NCBI GenBank assembly: GCA_002163155.1
Contig: MAAO01000006.1
Span: 558,001-622,000, forward strand
Length of the DNA: 64,000 nt
DNA from: Halobacteriovorax marinus
GTDB taxonomy: Bacteria > Bdellovibrionota > Bacteriovoracia > Bacteriovoracales > Bacteriovoracaceae
Reading direction: 5' to 3'
The stretch's first letter is position 1. Every line of letters starts with the position of its first letter. The translations under genes were made by a program, and so were the position numbers. Shown here in pieces: positions 43,714 to 52,486 of this stretch. Under the pieces are notes generated by a model. The model was not told where the DNA came from and made no database searches. It saw only the letters and a list, made by a program, of their open reading frames with translations.

Positions 43714-43743
43714 TATTCCTTTAATTCAATAATTGGAGCCCTA

Positions 43744-45528
43744 GTGAAACCTATATATCTTCTCTCTTTAATTGCCCTTGTCTCTTGCTCAGGAATGTCT
43801 TCTGGTCCCTATGAAACAAAAATTCATCATGTAACTATCGCCAAGGGCCAACTCAAGAAAGACCATGAGTTAATTACTAGTGATGTGTCCATAACGACTC
43901 AAGGAGTTTTCGCCTCTCGTGCTGCTCACGCCATGTTTAAAAAAGGTGGAAATATTATTGATGCTGCCATGGCCGCTTCATTTGTTCTTGCAGTGGAGAG
44001 ACCGCAGTCTACGGGATTAGGTGGTGGAGGTTTTGCTCTCTTTCACGATGTGAAAAGAGATAAGGACTTTCCTCTGACAGTAGATTTTAGAGAGAAGGCG
44101 CCGATTAAGGCCCATGAGAAAATGTTTCTAGATGACCAAGGCAATGTGATTTCACGTATGTCTCTAGATGGAATCTTTAGCTCCGGTGTTCCTGGCATGG
44201 TGGCCGGTATGACAGAACTTCATAAGTCACATGGCTCGCTTCCTTTAAAAGTTGTCATGAGAGATGCTATTGATCTTGCAGCGAAGGGTTTCAAGGTTTA
44301 TCCAGAGTTAGCATACGCGCTCTCTAGGCGAGAAAATATCATTAAGAGATTCAAGGCCACTTGTAAAATCTTCTGTAATAAGAAGGGAGAAATCTTAAAA
44401 GAGGGTGATCTACTTGTGCAAAGAGATTTGGCGAAAACTCTTAGAACGATTGCAAGAAAAGGAAGAAGAGGTTTTTACAAAGGTTGGGTTGCTAAGGCGT
44501 TAGTAGGTGAGCATAGAAGACTGGGCGGTCTGATGACTTACAATGATCTTAATAAGTACAACGTGAAGTATAGAGATCCCATTAGAGCGAACTACCATGG
44601 TTACGAAGTATTCTCTATGAGTCCTCCGAGTTCTGGTGGAGTTCACATTGTAGAGATATTAAATATTTTAAAAAATGATGACCTTAAAACGTATGGAGTT
44701 CAACATGCAAGGACAGTTCACCTTCGAGCTTCTGCCATGCAAGCAGCTTTTTCTGACCGTGCTAATTACTTAGGAGATTCTGATTATACATATGTGCCTG
44801 TAGTTGGTTTAACTTCGCAGAAGTATGCCGATGAAGTCCGTCATTCTATTCCTGAGAACCAGGCCTTAAATGGACTATGGTCAAACTTTTCAAATGACCC
44901 TTTTAAATATGATGCTAAGAATGACAGTGAGTTAATTAAAAAATATGAGTCTCCAGAGACAACTCATTTTACTATTGCTGATGGCAAAGGAAATGTCTTT
45001 GTTTCTACGCAAACTCTTAACGGTTATCTAGGTTCAGGAATTGTAGTTCCTGGCACTGGAATACTACTCAATAATGAAATGGATGATTTCGCCACTAAGC
45101 CTGGGGCCAATAATTTGTTTGGAGCCGTTGGTGGTAAGAAGAATTTAGTTCAACCGGAAAAGAGACCACTGAGTTCAATGTCTCCGACTATTGTTCTAAA
45201 GGATGGTAAGCCGGTTCTTGCCCTAGGAACTCCTGCTGGTACTAAAATATTAACGTGTGTCGTGCAAACCATCATGAATTACTTAGATCATGATATGCCT
45301 CTGTATGAAGCTATTACAGCTACTCGAATTCATCACCAGTGGAAACCAAATATTCTCTATATAGAAGACAGTAAATTACCTAAGAATACAATTGAGCACT
45401 TAAAGAGAATGGGACATGAGCTTAGGTTTAAAAAGTTTGGTTGTCGAATACAGGCGATTGCTTTTGAGAATGGAAAATTACATGGAGTCTCTGATCCAAG
45501 AGGAAGAGGTTTAGTGAGTGGTCACTAA
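43744..45528 (+). CDS. ggt: Gamma-glutamyltransferase, lipoprotein form
   Basis: 594 residues starting at GTG with a lipoprotein signal (ALVSC, Cys15). The Ntn-hydrolase precursor has its autoprocessing nucleophile at Thr407 in SPETTHFTIAD; Arg116 in VDFREKAP binds the substrate carboxylate, and RPLSSMSPT and GTPAGTKI line the active site of the small subunit. It cleaves gamma-glutamyl bonds, chiefly of glutathione, outside the cytoplasm, releasing glutamate and dipeptide. Lipid anchoring would keep it in the periplasm. It stands alone behind a structured leader, suggesting regulated expression. Confidence 0.93.
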   Translation: MKPIYLLSLIALVSCSGMSSGPYETKIHHVTIAKGQLKKDHELITSDVSITTQGVFASRAAHAMFKKGGNIIDAAMAASFVLAVERPQSTGLGGGGFALFHDVKRDKDFPLTVDFREKAPIKAHEKMFLDDQGNVISRMSLDGIFSSGVPGMVAGMTELHKSHGSLPLKVVMRDAIDLAAKGFKVYPELAYALSRRENIIKRFKATCKIFCNKKGEILKEGDLLVQRDLAKTLRTIARKGRRGFYKGWVAKALVGEHRRLGGLMTYNDLNKYNVKYRDPIRANYHGYEVFSMSPPSSGGVHIVEILNILKNDDLKTYGVQHARTVHLRASAMQAAFSDRANYLGDSDYTYVPVVGLTSQKYADEVRHSIPENQALNGLWSNFSNDPFKYDAKNDSELIKKYESPETTHFTIADGKGNVFVSTQTLNGYLGSGIVVPGTGILLNNEMDDFATKPGANNLFGAVGGKKNLVQPEKRPLSSMSPTIVLKDGKPVLALGTPAGTKILTCVVQTIMNYLDHDMPLYEAITATRIHHQWKPNILYIEDSKLPKNTIEHLKRMGHELRFKKFGCRIQAIAFENGKLHGVSDPRGRGLVSGH

Positions 45529-45553
45529 ATTTCTTAAAACTAAAGTGACCGAT

Positions 45554-45588
45554 AAAAATAAACCTCACTAGAAGCGAGGTTTATTTTT
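45554..45588. terminator. Bidirectional terminator
   Basis: A perfect 13-bp stem (AAAAATAAACCTC with GAGGTTTATTTTT) and a 9-base loop, between convergent ggt and the 74-residue gene. Confidence 0.92.
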
Positions 45589-45613
45589 AACAGTCAATTT
45601 AGTGTTAGTTAAA

Positions 45614-45838
45614 TTACTGAAGCGTAGAAGGAATATACAACCTAAAACACTTATCTTTTGAACGACGAATCATACATGATCCTTTCTCTCTACTTTCTCT
45701 AAGGAAATCATAGAAATCTGGAACAGTATCAGCAACTTCAAGTACTGATTTTCCTTCGTGTTCACCAAAATCGATAACGACTTGGCATTCTTCAATAATT
45801 CCTGTGACAGGACTAACCGGTAAGTGATTCGACGCCAT
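45614..45838 (-). CDS. Small conserved-looking cytoplasmic protein
   Basis: 74 residues preceded by a strong AAGGAGGG ribosome site, which supports a real gene and this start. The pattern IDFGEHEGKSVLEVADTVPDFYDFL, then CMIRR..KD..FRLYI, recalls short proteins with an FGxhxGksv motif (DUF3820-like), whose function is unknown. No signal peptide. Another minus-strand frame (45670-45906) overlaps it but has a non-protein-like composition and no ribosome site. Confidence 0.72.
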   Translation of the reverse strand: MASNHLPVSPVTGIIEECQVVIDFGEHEGKSVLEVADTVPDFYDFLRESREKGSCMIRRSKDKCFRLYIPSTLQ

Positions 45839-46009
45839 GTTCCCTCCTTAGAACGAAAACGTAAATAAAAACTTCTGAGCAGAGAATAGATTCGCATTCC
45901 ATGCAAAAATTATCTCTTATCTAATGATGGAATAGTGAAAACGAATTGTAAAAGAAAAAAAATAAATAATTTCATACAGTTAGACCGTTTTACTCGGTTA
46001 CTTTTGATC

Positions 46010-47026
46010 TTATTTAAAGAAAACACTCTTGAAATAATTAACCATGAGCTTGAATTCTCCGGGGTAATCATCACTCATGAGTACTTTTGCTAGCTCTAAG
46101 GAGTCGAATAGGGATGTAGCGTCTCTGTAGGGCCTAGGTGTAATCATAGCGGCTATGACATCTGTGATAGAGATGACCATAGTTTCAAATCCACTTATCA
46201 TCTTAGCTTCTTTGTGATCGAGCTTACTAGTGTCAGGAACATGCAGGTCTTTAGTAAGTAGTGAGAAGAGATGATGATTCTCCATGATGGCAAAATGGGC
46301 CGGGGAGAGTTGGATTCTTCCCTGAAGAATTTGCGCACTAGTCTTTGGATGAGAATTCAGAAGAACTCTTTCTTCATCAGATAAAGTTCTCTGGTCGTAC
46401 TTTTCAGTAGGAATGACAGACATTCCTATGTCTTTAAAGTAACTGGTAATGAAAAGAGACTCTACTTCTTTAAAGCTATAGAGGTGACTCATTTTCAGGA
46501 TTCCTACCAGAAATAGCGAAGAGAGTAGTGGTTGAGCAAAAATAAAATGATGCTTTTGTTTTATATAGTCATGATAGAGCTTCTCGTGAATTTCAGGTCT
46601 CTCATAGAGAAATGAACAGAGATTTTTTACCGATTGGTATTGTAAACTTAAAGTTTCATCATCAGTAGGGTCGTCATAGAGATAACTCATATTCAAAGTT
46701 AATAACCCTAATTGTTTACGTCCTTTTTCAACAGCATCTCCAATCGAAAGAGAACGAGTGACTGTTCTTAAGTTATTTTGTTGAAGTGTAATTATGTCAT
46801 TGCGTCTATCTTGTTGAACAAAAACTGTGGAATGGTTCCTTGAGATGAGATCTCTTAGAACTTGTGAATTTATAAAAGAGTGTTCTCTTAAGATGAGTTT
46901 ATAGAGGCCATCTACCATTCCGAAAATATCGCAGGGAGTTTCAGTAAGAAAGAAAAGCTCTCTAATCGAAATCGGTAGAAGAGAAAAACTTAATGAATTT
47001 TGTTTTAAGGCGTCAAATGCACTCAT
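46010..47026 (-). CDS. Degenerate HD-GYP-like domain protein
   Basis: 338 residues. The C-terminal half follows an HD-GYP phosphodiesterase in outline: YFKDIGMSVIP (198-206) replaces HDIGKIGIP; LSDEERVLLNSHPKTSAQIL aligns with the helix bearing His226; NHH at 250-252 stands for HHE; ITDVIAAMITPRPYRDA (287-303) matches DVFDALTSxRPY. The HD pair is KD and GYP is missing, so cyclic-di-GMP hydrolysis is unlikely; binding or signalling is possible. The N-terminal 150 residues look like the usual DUF3391-type region only in length. Cytoplasmic, monocistronic. Confidence 0.75.
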   Translation of the reverse strand: MSAFDALKQNSLSFSLLPISIRELFFLTETPCDIFGMVDGLYKLILREHSFINSQVLRDLISRNHSTVFVQQDRRNDIITLQQNNLRTVTRSLSIGDAVEKGRKQLGLLTLNMSYLYDDPTDDETLSLQYQSVKNLCSFLYERPEIHEKLYHDYIKQKHHFIFAQPLLSSLFLVGILKMSHLYSFKEVESLFITSYFKDIGMSVIPTEKYDQRTLSDEERVLLNSHPKTSAQILQGRIQLSPAHFAIMENHHLFSLLTKDLHVPDTSKLDHKEAKMISGFETMVISITDVIAAMITPRPYRDATSLFDSLELAKVLMSDDYPGEFKLMVNYFKSVFFK

Positions 47027-47067
47027 AAACTTATTTTAGCCCCAAAAGACTTCTGTGTCGATGAATG

Positions 47068-47097
47068 AAAAAAGGGCCCACATTTACGTGGGCCCTT
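47068..47097 (-). terminator. Terminator of globin gene
   Basis: AAGGGCCCAC and GTGGGCCCTT pair around ATTTAC. On the minus strand the stem runs into a T7 tract. Confidence 0.9.
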
Positions 47098-47126
47098 GTG
47101 GAACTAGAATGATCTCGGGATTGAGA

Positions 47127-47735
47127 TCACGCAGTTAAAGGTTTTTTTAGTAATTTCTTAGATTCTTCTTCTAGAGTTTTAAGAATCATCTTCTTAATTT
47201 TTGGTCGGGCTTTATCTTTGACTAAAGCTTCCAGTTCTTCATCTAAAACTTCTGAGACCAAGCTCTCACAAAGTTTAATAGTATAGGCCCTAATATCTGT
47301 TTCGTTCACTGTGGTTTCCTCCTTTTCAAGAGCTTCACTGGCCCCTGCGATCATTAAGCTACTGATCACCCCATAAGCTTCGGTCCAAGCTTGATTGAGT
47401 TCCTTGTCCCACTCGTCATCAAAGAAATAGGCAAAGGATTTTAAAAGACTGGCTCCAACCCAGCCATAATGTTCTTCTTCAGTGCCATAGTTGTTATGTC
47501 TGGCTCCCATACCTTTTAAATATCCTTCTAATTTTGGAGACTCAAGGTTATCGACAATATGAACAAGGGAGCCGATGAGTGCTGCTTTTTGTTTCTTCAT
47601 ATCCACTTTTTCAAAGAGTGGTTTTGAGCCAGGGTAGTCTGACCATAAATTTTCATAGAAGTTATCTACGAACTCATTTGCCATCGGTTTGACCTTATCA
47701 AACGATGATCTTAGAAGTTTTACTTTTAGTCCCAT
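47127..47735 (-). CDS. Globin-domain protein with C-terminal helical extension
   Basis: 202 residues; the first 140 form a globin: helix A LLRSSFDKV, B10-region FYENLW with a Tyr, and proximal F8 His80 in MGARHNNYG followed by HYGWVGASLL, as in bacterial haemoglobins and flavohaemoglobin heads. The last 55 residues are highly charged helix (EELEALVKDKARPKIKKMILKT) without a reductase domain. It probably binds haem and reacts with oxygen or nitric oxide, or senses them. Single gene with own terminator. The role of the tail is unknown. Confidence 0.85.
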   Translation of the reverse strand: MGLKVKLLRSSFDKVKPMANEFVDNFYENLWSDYPGSKPLFEKVDMKKQKAALIGSLVHIVDNLESPKLEGYLKGMGARHNNYGTEEEHYGWVGASLLKSFAYFFDDEWDKELNQAWTEAYGVISSLMIAGASEALEKEETTVNETDIRAYTIKLCESLVSEVLDEELEALVKDKARPKIKKMILKTLEEESKKLLKKPLTA

Positions 47736-47964
47736 TATTCCTCCAAACTATTTGTTTTAGAACTTATCGAGCAAAGGATGTGGGTCATGACTCAATTTAA
47801 TCTTAAAACACGATTAGTGGGCGAATTCACGAGATTTTAGCGGCTCTATAAAACCTATTTAAAAGCCTTTATATATTCGAAATATAAGGACTTTTAGAAA
47901 ATCTTAACAATCTTCTACTTTTTATTACCAGGTTCTCTATAGTGACTTCATGGTGAGAAAAAAA

Positions 47965-48882
47965 ATGAAAGAGTTATTGTCGACGACAGATGTTCGTAGC
48001 TACTTTGAGCTGAGCTCATTAAATGCTGAAATGAATATTAGTGAGAATGGTCAACTAAAATTTCACTGGGCGAATTGGAGTAAGACTTGTCTTATTCAAA
48101 AGCAAATGATTCTTGGCAATGATGCTAAACTTTTCTCTATTGATGAGAACATTGACCTCTTAAAAAACTATCCTATTTGGTACCAGAGAAAATTAAAAAC
48201 AGTTAAATCTTCTCTCTATGATCTCTATCAATCTTATATGGATCCTAGACTTAAACTCACTTGGCAAGAGCATCAAAACGAAACGCTTGTTTCTCTTCAC
48301 CATCAATCAGGTCCCTTTGTTCCTCTCACATCTATGAGATGGATGAATAAGGAAACTTATAATTTATTTATCTTAAAAAAACTACTCACAGGATATTATC
48401 CTATGCGAGAGTTTCGCATAAGTTCAGATATTGAATTCACTGGAGAGCTAAATTCCTCTCCTTTGGATAATGCAAAAATCAAAATAACTCAATTCTCTAG
48501 CAAGGGCATGATCATCGCTGTTAATGGGCACTCTTTTGACAAAGTGAAAAATTGCCAAAATATTGAATTTAAAATAAATCTAAGAGAATTTTTAAATCTA
48601 CAAAATATTGGTAAGTTTAAATATAAGAGTGGAGCAGATGATGAGACCTTAAGCATTAAAGGGCACTCTTTTAGAGAGCATGGTAATTTATATAATGCTG
48701 CTTTTAGTAATAGTATTGAGTATTACTTCTTTATTCCTTACTCAGAAATTGAAGTCATAGGTTATGAAAAATCTGCAATTCAAATATTTGGAAATTTTGT
48801 AAAGTCGATTGAAATGAACTTTGAAGACGCAATTAATAGTACAAGTTTAGAATATGAGAAAAATAAGCGCAGGGCCGCTTGA
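47965..48882 (+). CDS. Unknown protein with weak PilZ-like region
   Basis: 305 residues from ATG 47965, preferred over ATG 47950 because GGTGAG sits 8 nt upstream. The C-terminal half has REFRISSDIEF then KIKITQFSSKGMIIAVN, reminiscent of the PilZ RxxxR...(D/N)xSxxG signature that binds cyclic di-GMP, but the spacing and sequence are loose. The N-terminal half has WYQRKLKTVKSSLYDLYQSY and many aromatic residues; no domain recognised. No signal peptide. If PilZ-like, it could work with second-messenger signalling; this is tentative. Confidence 0.6.
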   Translation: MKELLSTTDVRSYFELSSLNAEMNISENGQLKFHWANWSKTCLIQKQMILGNDAKLFSIDENIDLLKNYPIWYQRKLKTVKSSLYDLYQSYMDPRLKLTWQEHQNETLVSLHHQSGPFVPLTSMRWMNKETYNLFILKKLLTGYYPMREFRISSDIEFTGELNSSPLDNAKIKITQFSSKGMIIAVNGHSFDKVKNCQNIEFKINLREFLNLQNIGKFKYKSGADDETLSIKGHSFREHGNLYNAAFSNSIEYYFFIPYSEIEVIGYEKSAIQIFGNFVKSIEMNFEDAINSTSLEYEKNKRRAA

Positions 48883-48891
48883 AAATAGATA

Positions 48892-48914
48892 AGAGTGGTC
48901 TTTAGGACCACTCT
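48892..48914. terminator. Hairpin between convergent genes
   Basis: AGAGTGGTC and GACCACTCT form a perfect 9-bp stem with a 5-base loop, right after the stop at 48882. T tracts on both sides are weak, so termination efficiency is unclear. Confidence 0.6.
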
Positions 48915-48937
48915 ATCATTTAAGAGGTTTGAAAAAT

Positions 48938-49471
48938 TCATTTCTTAACCTGAATATCTTTAATTCCCACCACGCCGAGAATAAAAACTTTATTTGATTT
49001 TAAATGTAGCACATTGACTTTCTTACCTTTGAAGAGAATTTCCCACTGGTCACCAATTCTATTGAGCTCTAGGTCGTAAGATTTTCTCTTACCTTTTGCA
49101 CCATTATAAAGAGTATCTAGTTCAAGGTTTCCACCGTTGTGTCTTGAAAAGTTATCACTCTTTAGGTTTACCACCTCATACTTATCCATTTTCTCAATGT
49201 TAATCCCATTGTAGATTCTTTCGATGGCCAATTTCTTCCTCTCAATTCTTTTCATCTTTTTATTGAAAACATCTTTGTAGAAGTTTTTAATATCTTTATT
49301 TCCATCTATATCAATGACCATTTTAAACGTTGTGGCGTTTTCATCGTTAGTAATTGAGACAAGTGAACTTTCTGCAGCGAGTGCATTAATAGAAGTTAAG
49401 GTAAAAAGTAACAAAGCGATAACTAATGATTCCTTATTTGAAGCTAAGGACTTAATCAATTGTGATTTCAT
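48938..49471 (-). CDS. Secreted protein of unknown function
   Basis: 177 residues from ATG 49471, chosen because GGAGAG precedes it and the signal peptide (about 1-32, INALAAES) begins near it; an in-frame ATG at 49540 has no ribosome site. The mature part is basic and strand-rich (TFKMVIDIDGNKD, GDQWEILFKGKKVNVLHLK), without cysteines. Composition recalls periplasmic chaperone- or shield-like small domains, but no family is recognised. Single gene. Confidence 0.68.
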   Translation of the reverse strand: MKSQLIKSLASNKESLVIALLLFTLTSINALAAESSLVSITNDENATTFKMVIDIDGNKDIKNFYKDVFNKKMKRIERKKLAIERIYNGINIEKMDKYEVVNLKSDNFSRHNGGNLELDTLYNGAKGKRKSYDLELNRIGDQWEILFKGKKVNVLHLKSNKVFILGVVGIKDIQVKK

Positions 49472-49586
49472 TTTCTCTCTCCGGTTAAAAAACCTTTTTT
49501 TGTTTGTGAATTTGGTATTGCCATATGTATGCCAAACCAAAAAAGAGACAACTTTATAAAATTAGAGAGAAGTTAAAAGAGTATTG

Positions 49587-49610
49587 TGACCCCAGTGAAT
49601 ATTGGGGTCA
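49587..49610. repeat. Inverted repeat downstream of dpp operon
   Basis: TGACCCCA and TGGGGTCA flank an 8-base loop, about 77 nt beyond the dppF stop. It may be a dpp terminator without a tight T tract, or an operator for the gene at 49471. Confidence 0.4.
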
Positions 49611-49686
49611 GGATGACACTGGAAGAGGCCGGAGCCTTGTGACACTGCCGTGTAATTTGTTCACACACAGCTTGTCAAAGAGGTTA

Positions 49687-50622
49687 TTACACCTCTAGGC
49701 AAGCCACCATACGGCCATTTTTTTCTTCAAGTAGAGGCTCTACTTCTGAACACCTCTGAGTTGCGATTGGGCATCTCTTATGAAAAGCACAACCTGTTGG
49801 AGGGTTGAGAGGAGAGGGAAGTTCTCCGCTAATTGGAGGACCTTTATCGCCCTTAGAGTCAACACTTGGTGAACTTGCAATAAGTGCTTTTGTGTAGGGG
49901 TGAAGAGATTGATCGAAGACTTTTTCTCTCGTTCCATATTCAACAATTTTTCCAAGATACATCACAAGAATTTCATCACTAATGTGATTCACTACATGTA
50001 GGTCGTGGGAAATGAAGAGATAAGTTAAACCGAGTTCATCTTGTAATTCCATGAGTAGGTTTAAAACTTGCGCTTGTATTGAAACATCTAGTGCTGAAAC
50101 AGGTTCATCACAAATAAGAATTTTTGGATGAAGCGCTAATGCTCTAGCAATACCTAATCGTTGTCTTTGTCCACCACTGAACATATGTGGATATCTCTCG
50201 GCCATTTCTGGACGAAGACCTACTTTTGTCATGAGTTCTACTGAGCGATCAAAACATTCTTTTTTAGAGAGGTCTGTATTAATCAGTAGAGGTTCACTAA
50301 TAAGTTGCCAAGCTTTCTTTCTAGGATTTAAGGAAGAGTAAGGGTCTTGAAAAATCATTTGAATGGCACTTTTAAATTCTTTAGAATTTAGTGAATGCAT
50401 ATCACTACCTTCATAATTTATTTGTCCACCAGATCTCTCTTCAAGCGCCATAAGAGATTTAGCCAGCGTGGACTTTCCACAGCCTGATTCTCCTACGATT
50501 CCCAAAGTTTTCTGCTTCGCTACAGAAAAGCTAACGCCATCAAGGGCCTTAACCATTTTAGTTTCTTTATAAGACTTCTTTACTGGATAATGTTTTTTTA
50601 AATCTTTAACTTCTAAAATCAT
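49687..50622 (-). CDS. dppF: Dipeptide ABC transporter ATP-binding protein DppF
   Basis: 311 residues. Walker [11 protein letters not shown]-loop MIFQDPYSSLNPR, signature SGGQRQRLGIARAL, Walker B ILICDEPVSALDV, H-loop ISHDLHVV, and the oligopeptide-transporter C-terminal domain with GCAFHKRCPIA whose cysteines often bind an Fe-S cluster. It pairs with DppD to drive uptake through DppBC. Two bases separate it from dppD. Last gene of dppABCDF. Confidence 0.93.
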   Translation of the reverse strand: MILEVKDLKKHYPVKKSYKETKMVKALDGVSFSVAKQKTLGIVGESGCGKSTLAKSLMALEERSGGQINYEGSDMHSLNSKEFKSAIQMIFQDPYSSLNPRKKAWQLISEPLLINTDLSKKECFDRSVELMTKVGLRPEMAERYPHMFSGGQRQRLGIARALALHPKILICDEPVSALDVSIQAQVLNLLMELQDELGLTYLFISHDLHVVNHISDEILVMYLGKIVEYGTREKVFDQSLHPYTKALIASSPSVDSKGDKGPPISGELPSPLNPPTGCAFHKRCPIATQRCSEVEPLLEEKNGRMVACLEV

Positions 50623-50624
50623 AA

Positions 50625-51593
50625 TTAACCTATATTAATTGGATGATAACAACTAACCCCATGCTTACCGTTACTCAGGTGTGGCATTCTTTCTTTACAG
50701 TCATCTTCTACATAGAGACAGCGAGGGTTAAATTGGCAACCATGTGGTCTTGCTCTTAAGTCTGGAACCATTCCTGCAATTGAAGGCAGTGGAGTTCTAA
50801 ATCCAGCGTTACTTTTTCCTGGTAGGGAATTCAGTAGTCCTTGAGTATAAGGATGATGAGCGTGGTTTATAATTTCTTTTGAAGGGCCAGTTTCAATCAC
50901 TTCTCCAGCGTACATCACTTGGATTCTGTCAGCATTTTCAGCAACAACTCCTAAATCGTGTGTCACTAAGATCATGGCCATTTTATTTTTTTCTTGAATC
51001 GTCTTAAGTAGTTTTAAAATTTGATCCTGAATTGTCACATCAAGTGCAGTTGTAGGTTCATCGGCTATTAAGAGTTTTGGATTACAGGCAATGGCCTGGG
51101 CAATCATCACTCGCTGGCTCATTCCTCCGGAGAGTTCGTGGGCGTAGGAGAGTGATCTCTCTTTAGGAGCAGGGATTCCTACTTGATCTAAGAGATCAAT
51201 GGCAAATTCAGTTCGCTGACTCTTAGTTAGATCTTTTCTATGCAGTGCTAAGGTTTCTTCAATTTGATAACCCACTGTAAAGCAAGGATTGAGTGCAGTC
51301 ATGGGATCTTGAAAGATCATAGCAATGTCACCACCGCGCAATTTCTGCCATTCTTTTTCTTTTAATGAGAGGAGGTCTCTTCCCTCAAACTTCAGTGTCT
51401 CGGCCTCAAGGATCGCCGTATCTGGCAGTAGTCCCATAATGGCAAGGTTAGTTATGGATTTCCCACAACCTGATTCACCTACGATTCCTAGCGTTTCACC
51501 TGGGGAGATATTAAAACTTAAATCTCTTATAGCGTGAATGATACCTTTGGACGTTTTAAATTTTAGATTTAATTTATCAATTTCTAATAACAT
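50625..51593 (-). CDS. dppD: Dipeptide ABC transporter ATP-binding protein DppD
   Basis: 322 residues. Walker [22 protein letters not shown], signature [14 protein letters not shown], Walker [14 protein letters not shown] and [14 protein letters not shown], then the C-terminal HGCQFNPRC cysteine region. The signature has M instead of Q after SGG, which occurs in this subfamily. Cytoplasmic partner of DppF; the spacing to neighbours is 2 nt on each side. Confidence 0.93.
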   Translation of the reverse strand: MLLEIDKLNLKFKTSKGIIHAIRDLSFNISPGETLGIVGESGCGKSITNLAIMGLLPDTAILEAETLKFEGRDLLSLKEKEWQKLRGGDIAMIFQDPMTALNPCFTVGYQIEETLALHRKDLTKSQRTEFAIDLLDQVGIPAPKERSLSYAHELSGGMSQRVMIAQAIACNPKLLIADEPTTALDVTIQDQILKLLKTIQEKNKMAMILVTHDLGVVAENADRIQVMYAGEVIETGPSKEIINHAHHPYTQGLLNSLPGKSNAGFRTPLPSIAGMVPDLRARPHGCQFNPRCLYVEDDCKERMPHLSNGKHGVSCYHPINIG

Positions 51594-51595
51594 AA

Positions 51596-52480
51596 TTACC
51601 TCTTAAGCCTTGGATCAAGTGCATCTCTTAGGCCATCTCCAAAGAGATTAAAACCAAGAACCACCAAGAGAATACAAAGTCCTGGAAGAGTCACCATCCA
51701 AGGAGAACTTTCAATAAAGGGACGAGCATCTGCTAGCATGATTCCCCACTCAGGAGTTGGCGCTTGAGCACCAAGACCTAGGAAACCTAGCGCCGCTGCA
51801 TTTAAAATCCCATCACTAAATCCCAATGTTCCTTGAACAATGAGAGGGGCCATACAATTTGGAAGGATTTCTGAGAACATAATTCTAAATGATCCTGCTC
51901 CAAAAGTTTTTGAGGCCATGACATATTGTTTCTTCTTTTCCGCCATAACTGAAGCTCTTACGATTCTAGTGAAACCAGGTATGGCCACTATTGCAACAGC
52001 GATGACAGCATTTGAGATACCAGGACCCATAACTGATACGACAACGATAGCTAAGAGGATAGAGGGAAAGGCCATGAGAATATCAATGAAACGCATGACG
52101 AGTCTGTCTACTTTGCCTCCGTAGTATCCAGATACAAGGCCTAGGAATGTACCAATACTGGCCGAGATAACGACTACAAAGAATCCAATTAACATGGAGA
52201 TTTGTGCACCATAAATAAGACGACTTAAGATATCTCTACCCACATCATCTGTTCCAAAGAAATACTGAGGAGCTCCACCGCTAGAAAATATCGGTGGTAC
52301 CCTAAGATTGGTTGGGTCTATATTTGTCGGATCAAAAGGGGCAATGAGGGGAGCGAATAGTGCTAGAAAACTAAAGAGTACTATTATAGCTAAACCAAAC
52401 ACGGCTCCTTTATTCTGAGAGAATTGTCCCCAGAACTCAACGAGTGGGTGTTCCATTTTTTCTTCTATTACATTTTCCAT
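51596..52480 (-). CDS. dppC: Dipeptide ABC transporter permease DppC
   Basis: 294 residues with an N-terminal cytoplasmic stretch, a helix at about 27-50, the OppC_N region and five further membrane helices. The EAA loop for ATPase contact is seen as ASKTFGAGSFRIMFSEILPN. GTDDVGRDILSRLIYGA is the family hallmark. Forms the channel with DppB, whose gene ends 6 nt upstream. Confidence 0.94.
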   Translation of the reverse strand: MENVIEEKMEHPLVEFWGQFSQNKGAVFGLAIIVLFSFLALFAPLIAPFDPTNIDPTNLRVPPIFSSGGAPQYFFGTDDVGRDILSRLIYGAQISMLIGFFVVVISASIGTFLGLVSGYYGGKVDRLVMRFIDILMAFPSILLAIVVVSVMGPGISNAVIAVAIVAIPGFTRIVRASVMAEKKKQYVMASKTFGAGSFRIMFSEILPNCMAPLIVQGTLGFSDGILNAAALGFLGLGAQAPTPEWGIMLADARPFIESSPWMVTLPGLCILLVVLGFNLFGDGLRDALDPRLKR

Positions 52481-52486
52481 GGTGAC

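Larger units (their letters stand above)
43362..43743. other. 382-nt intergenic region with promoter and structured ggt leader
   Basis: No gene seen. The left third must hold the minus-strand promoter of the transglutaminase-like gene. The right part has a good plus-strand promoter (43541-43568) and a leader of about 170 nt that can fold into several helices. A 13-codon ORF at 43670 has no supporting ribosome site. Confidence 0.6.

Noticed and set aside
45670-45906. Alternative minus-strand 78-residue frame over the 74-residue gene
   Set aside because: It overlaps the frame at 45614-45838, which has an AAGGAGGG ribosome site and a protein-like motif pattern; the alternative has neither.
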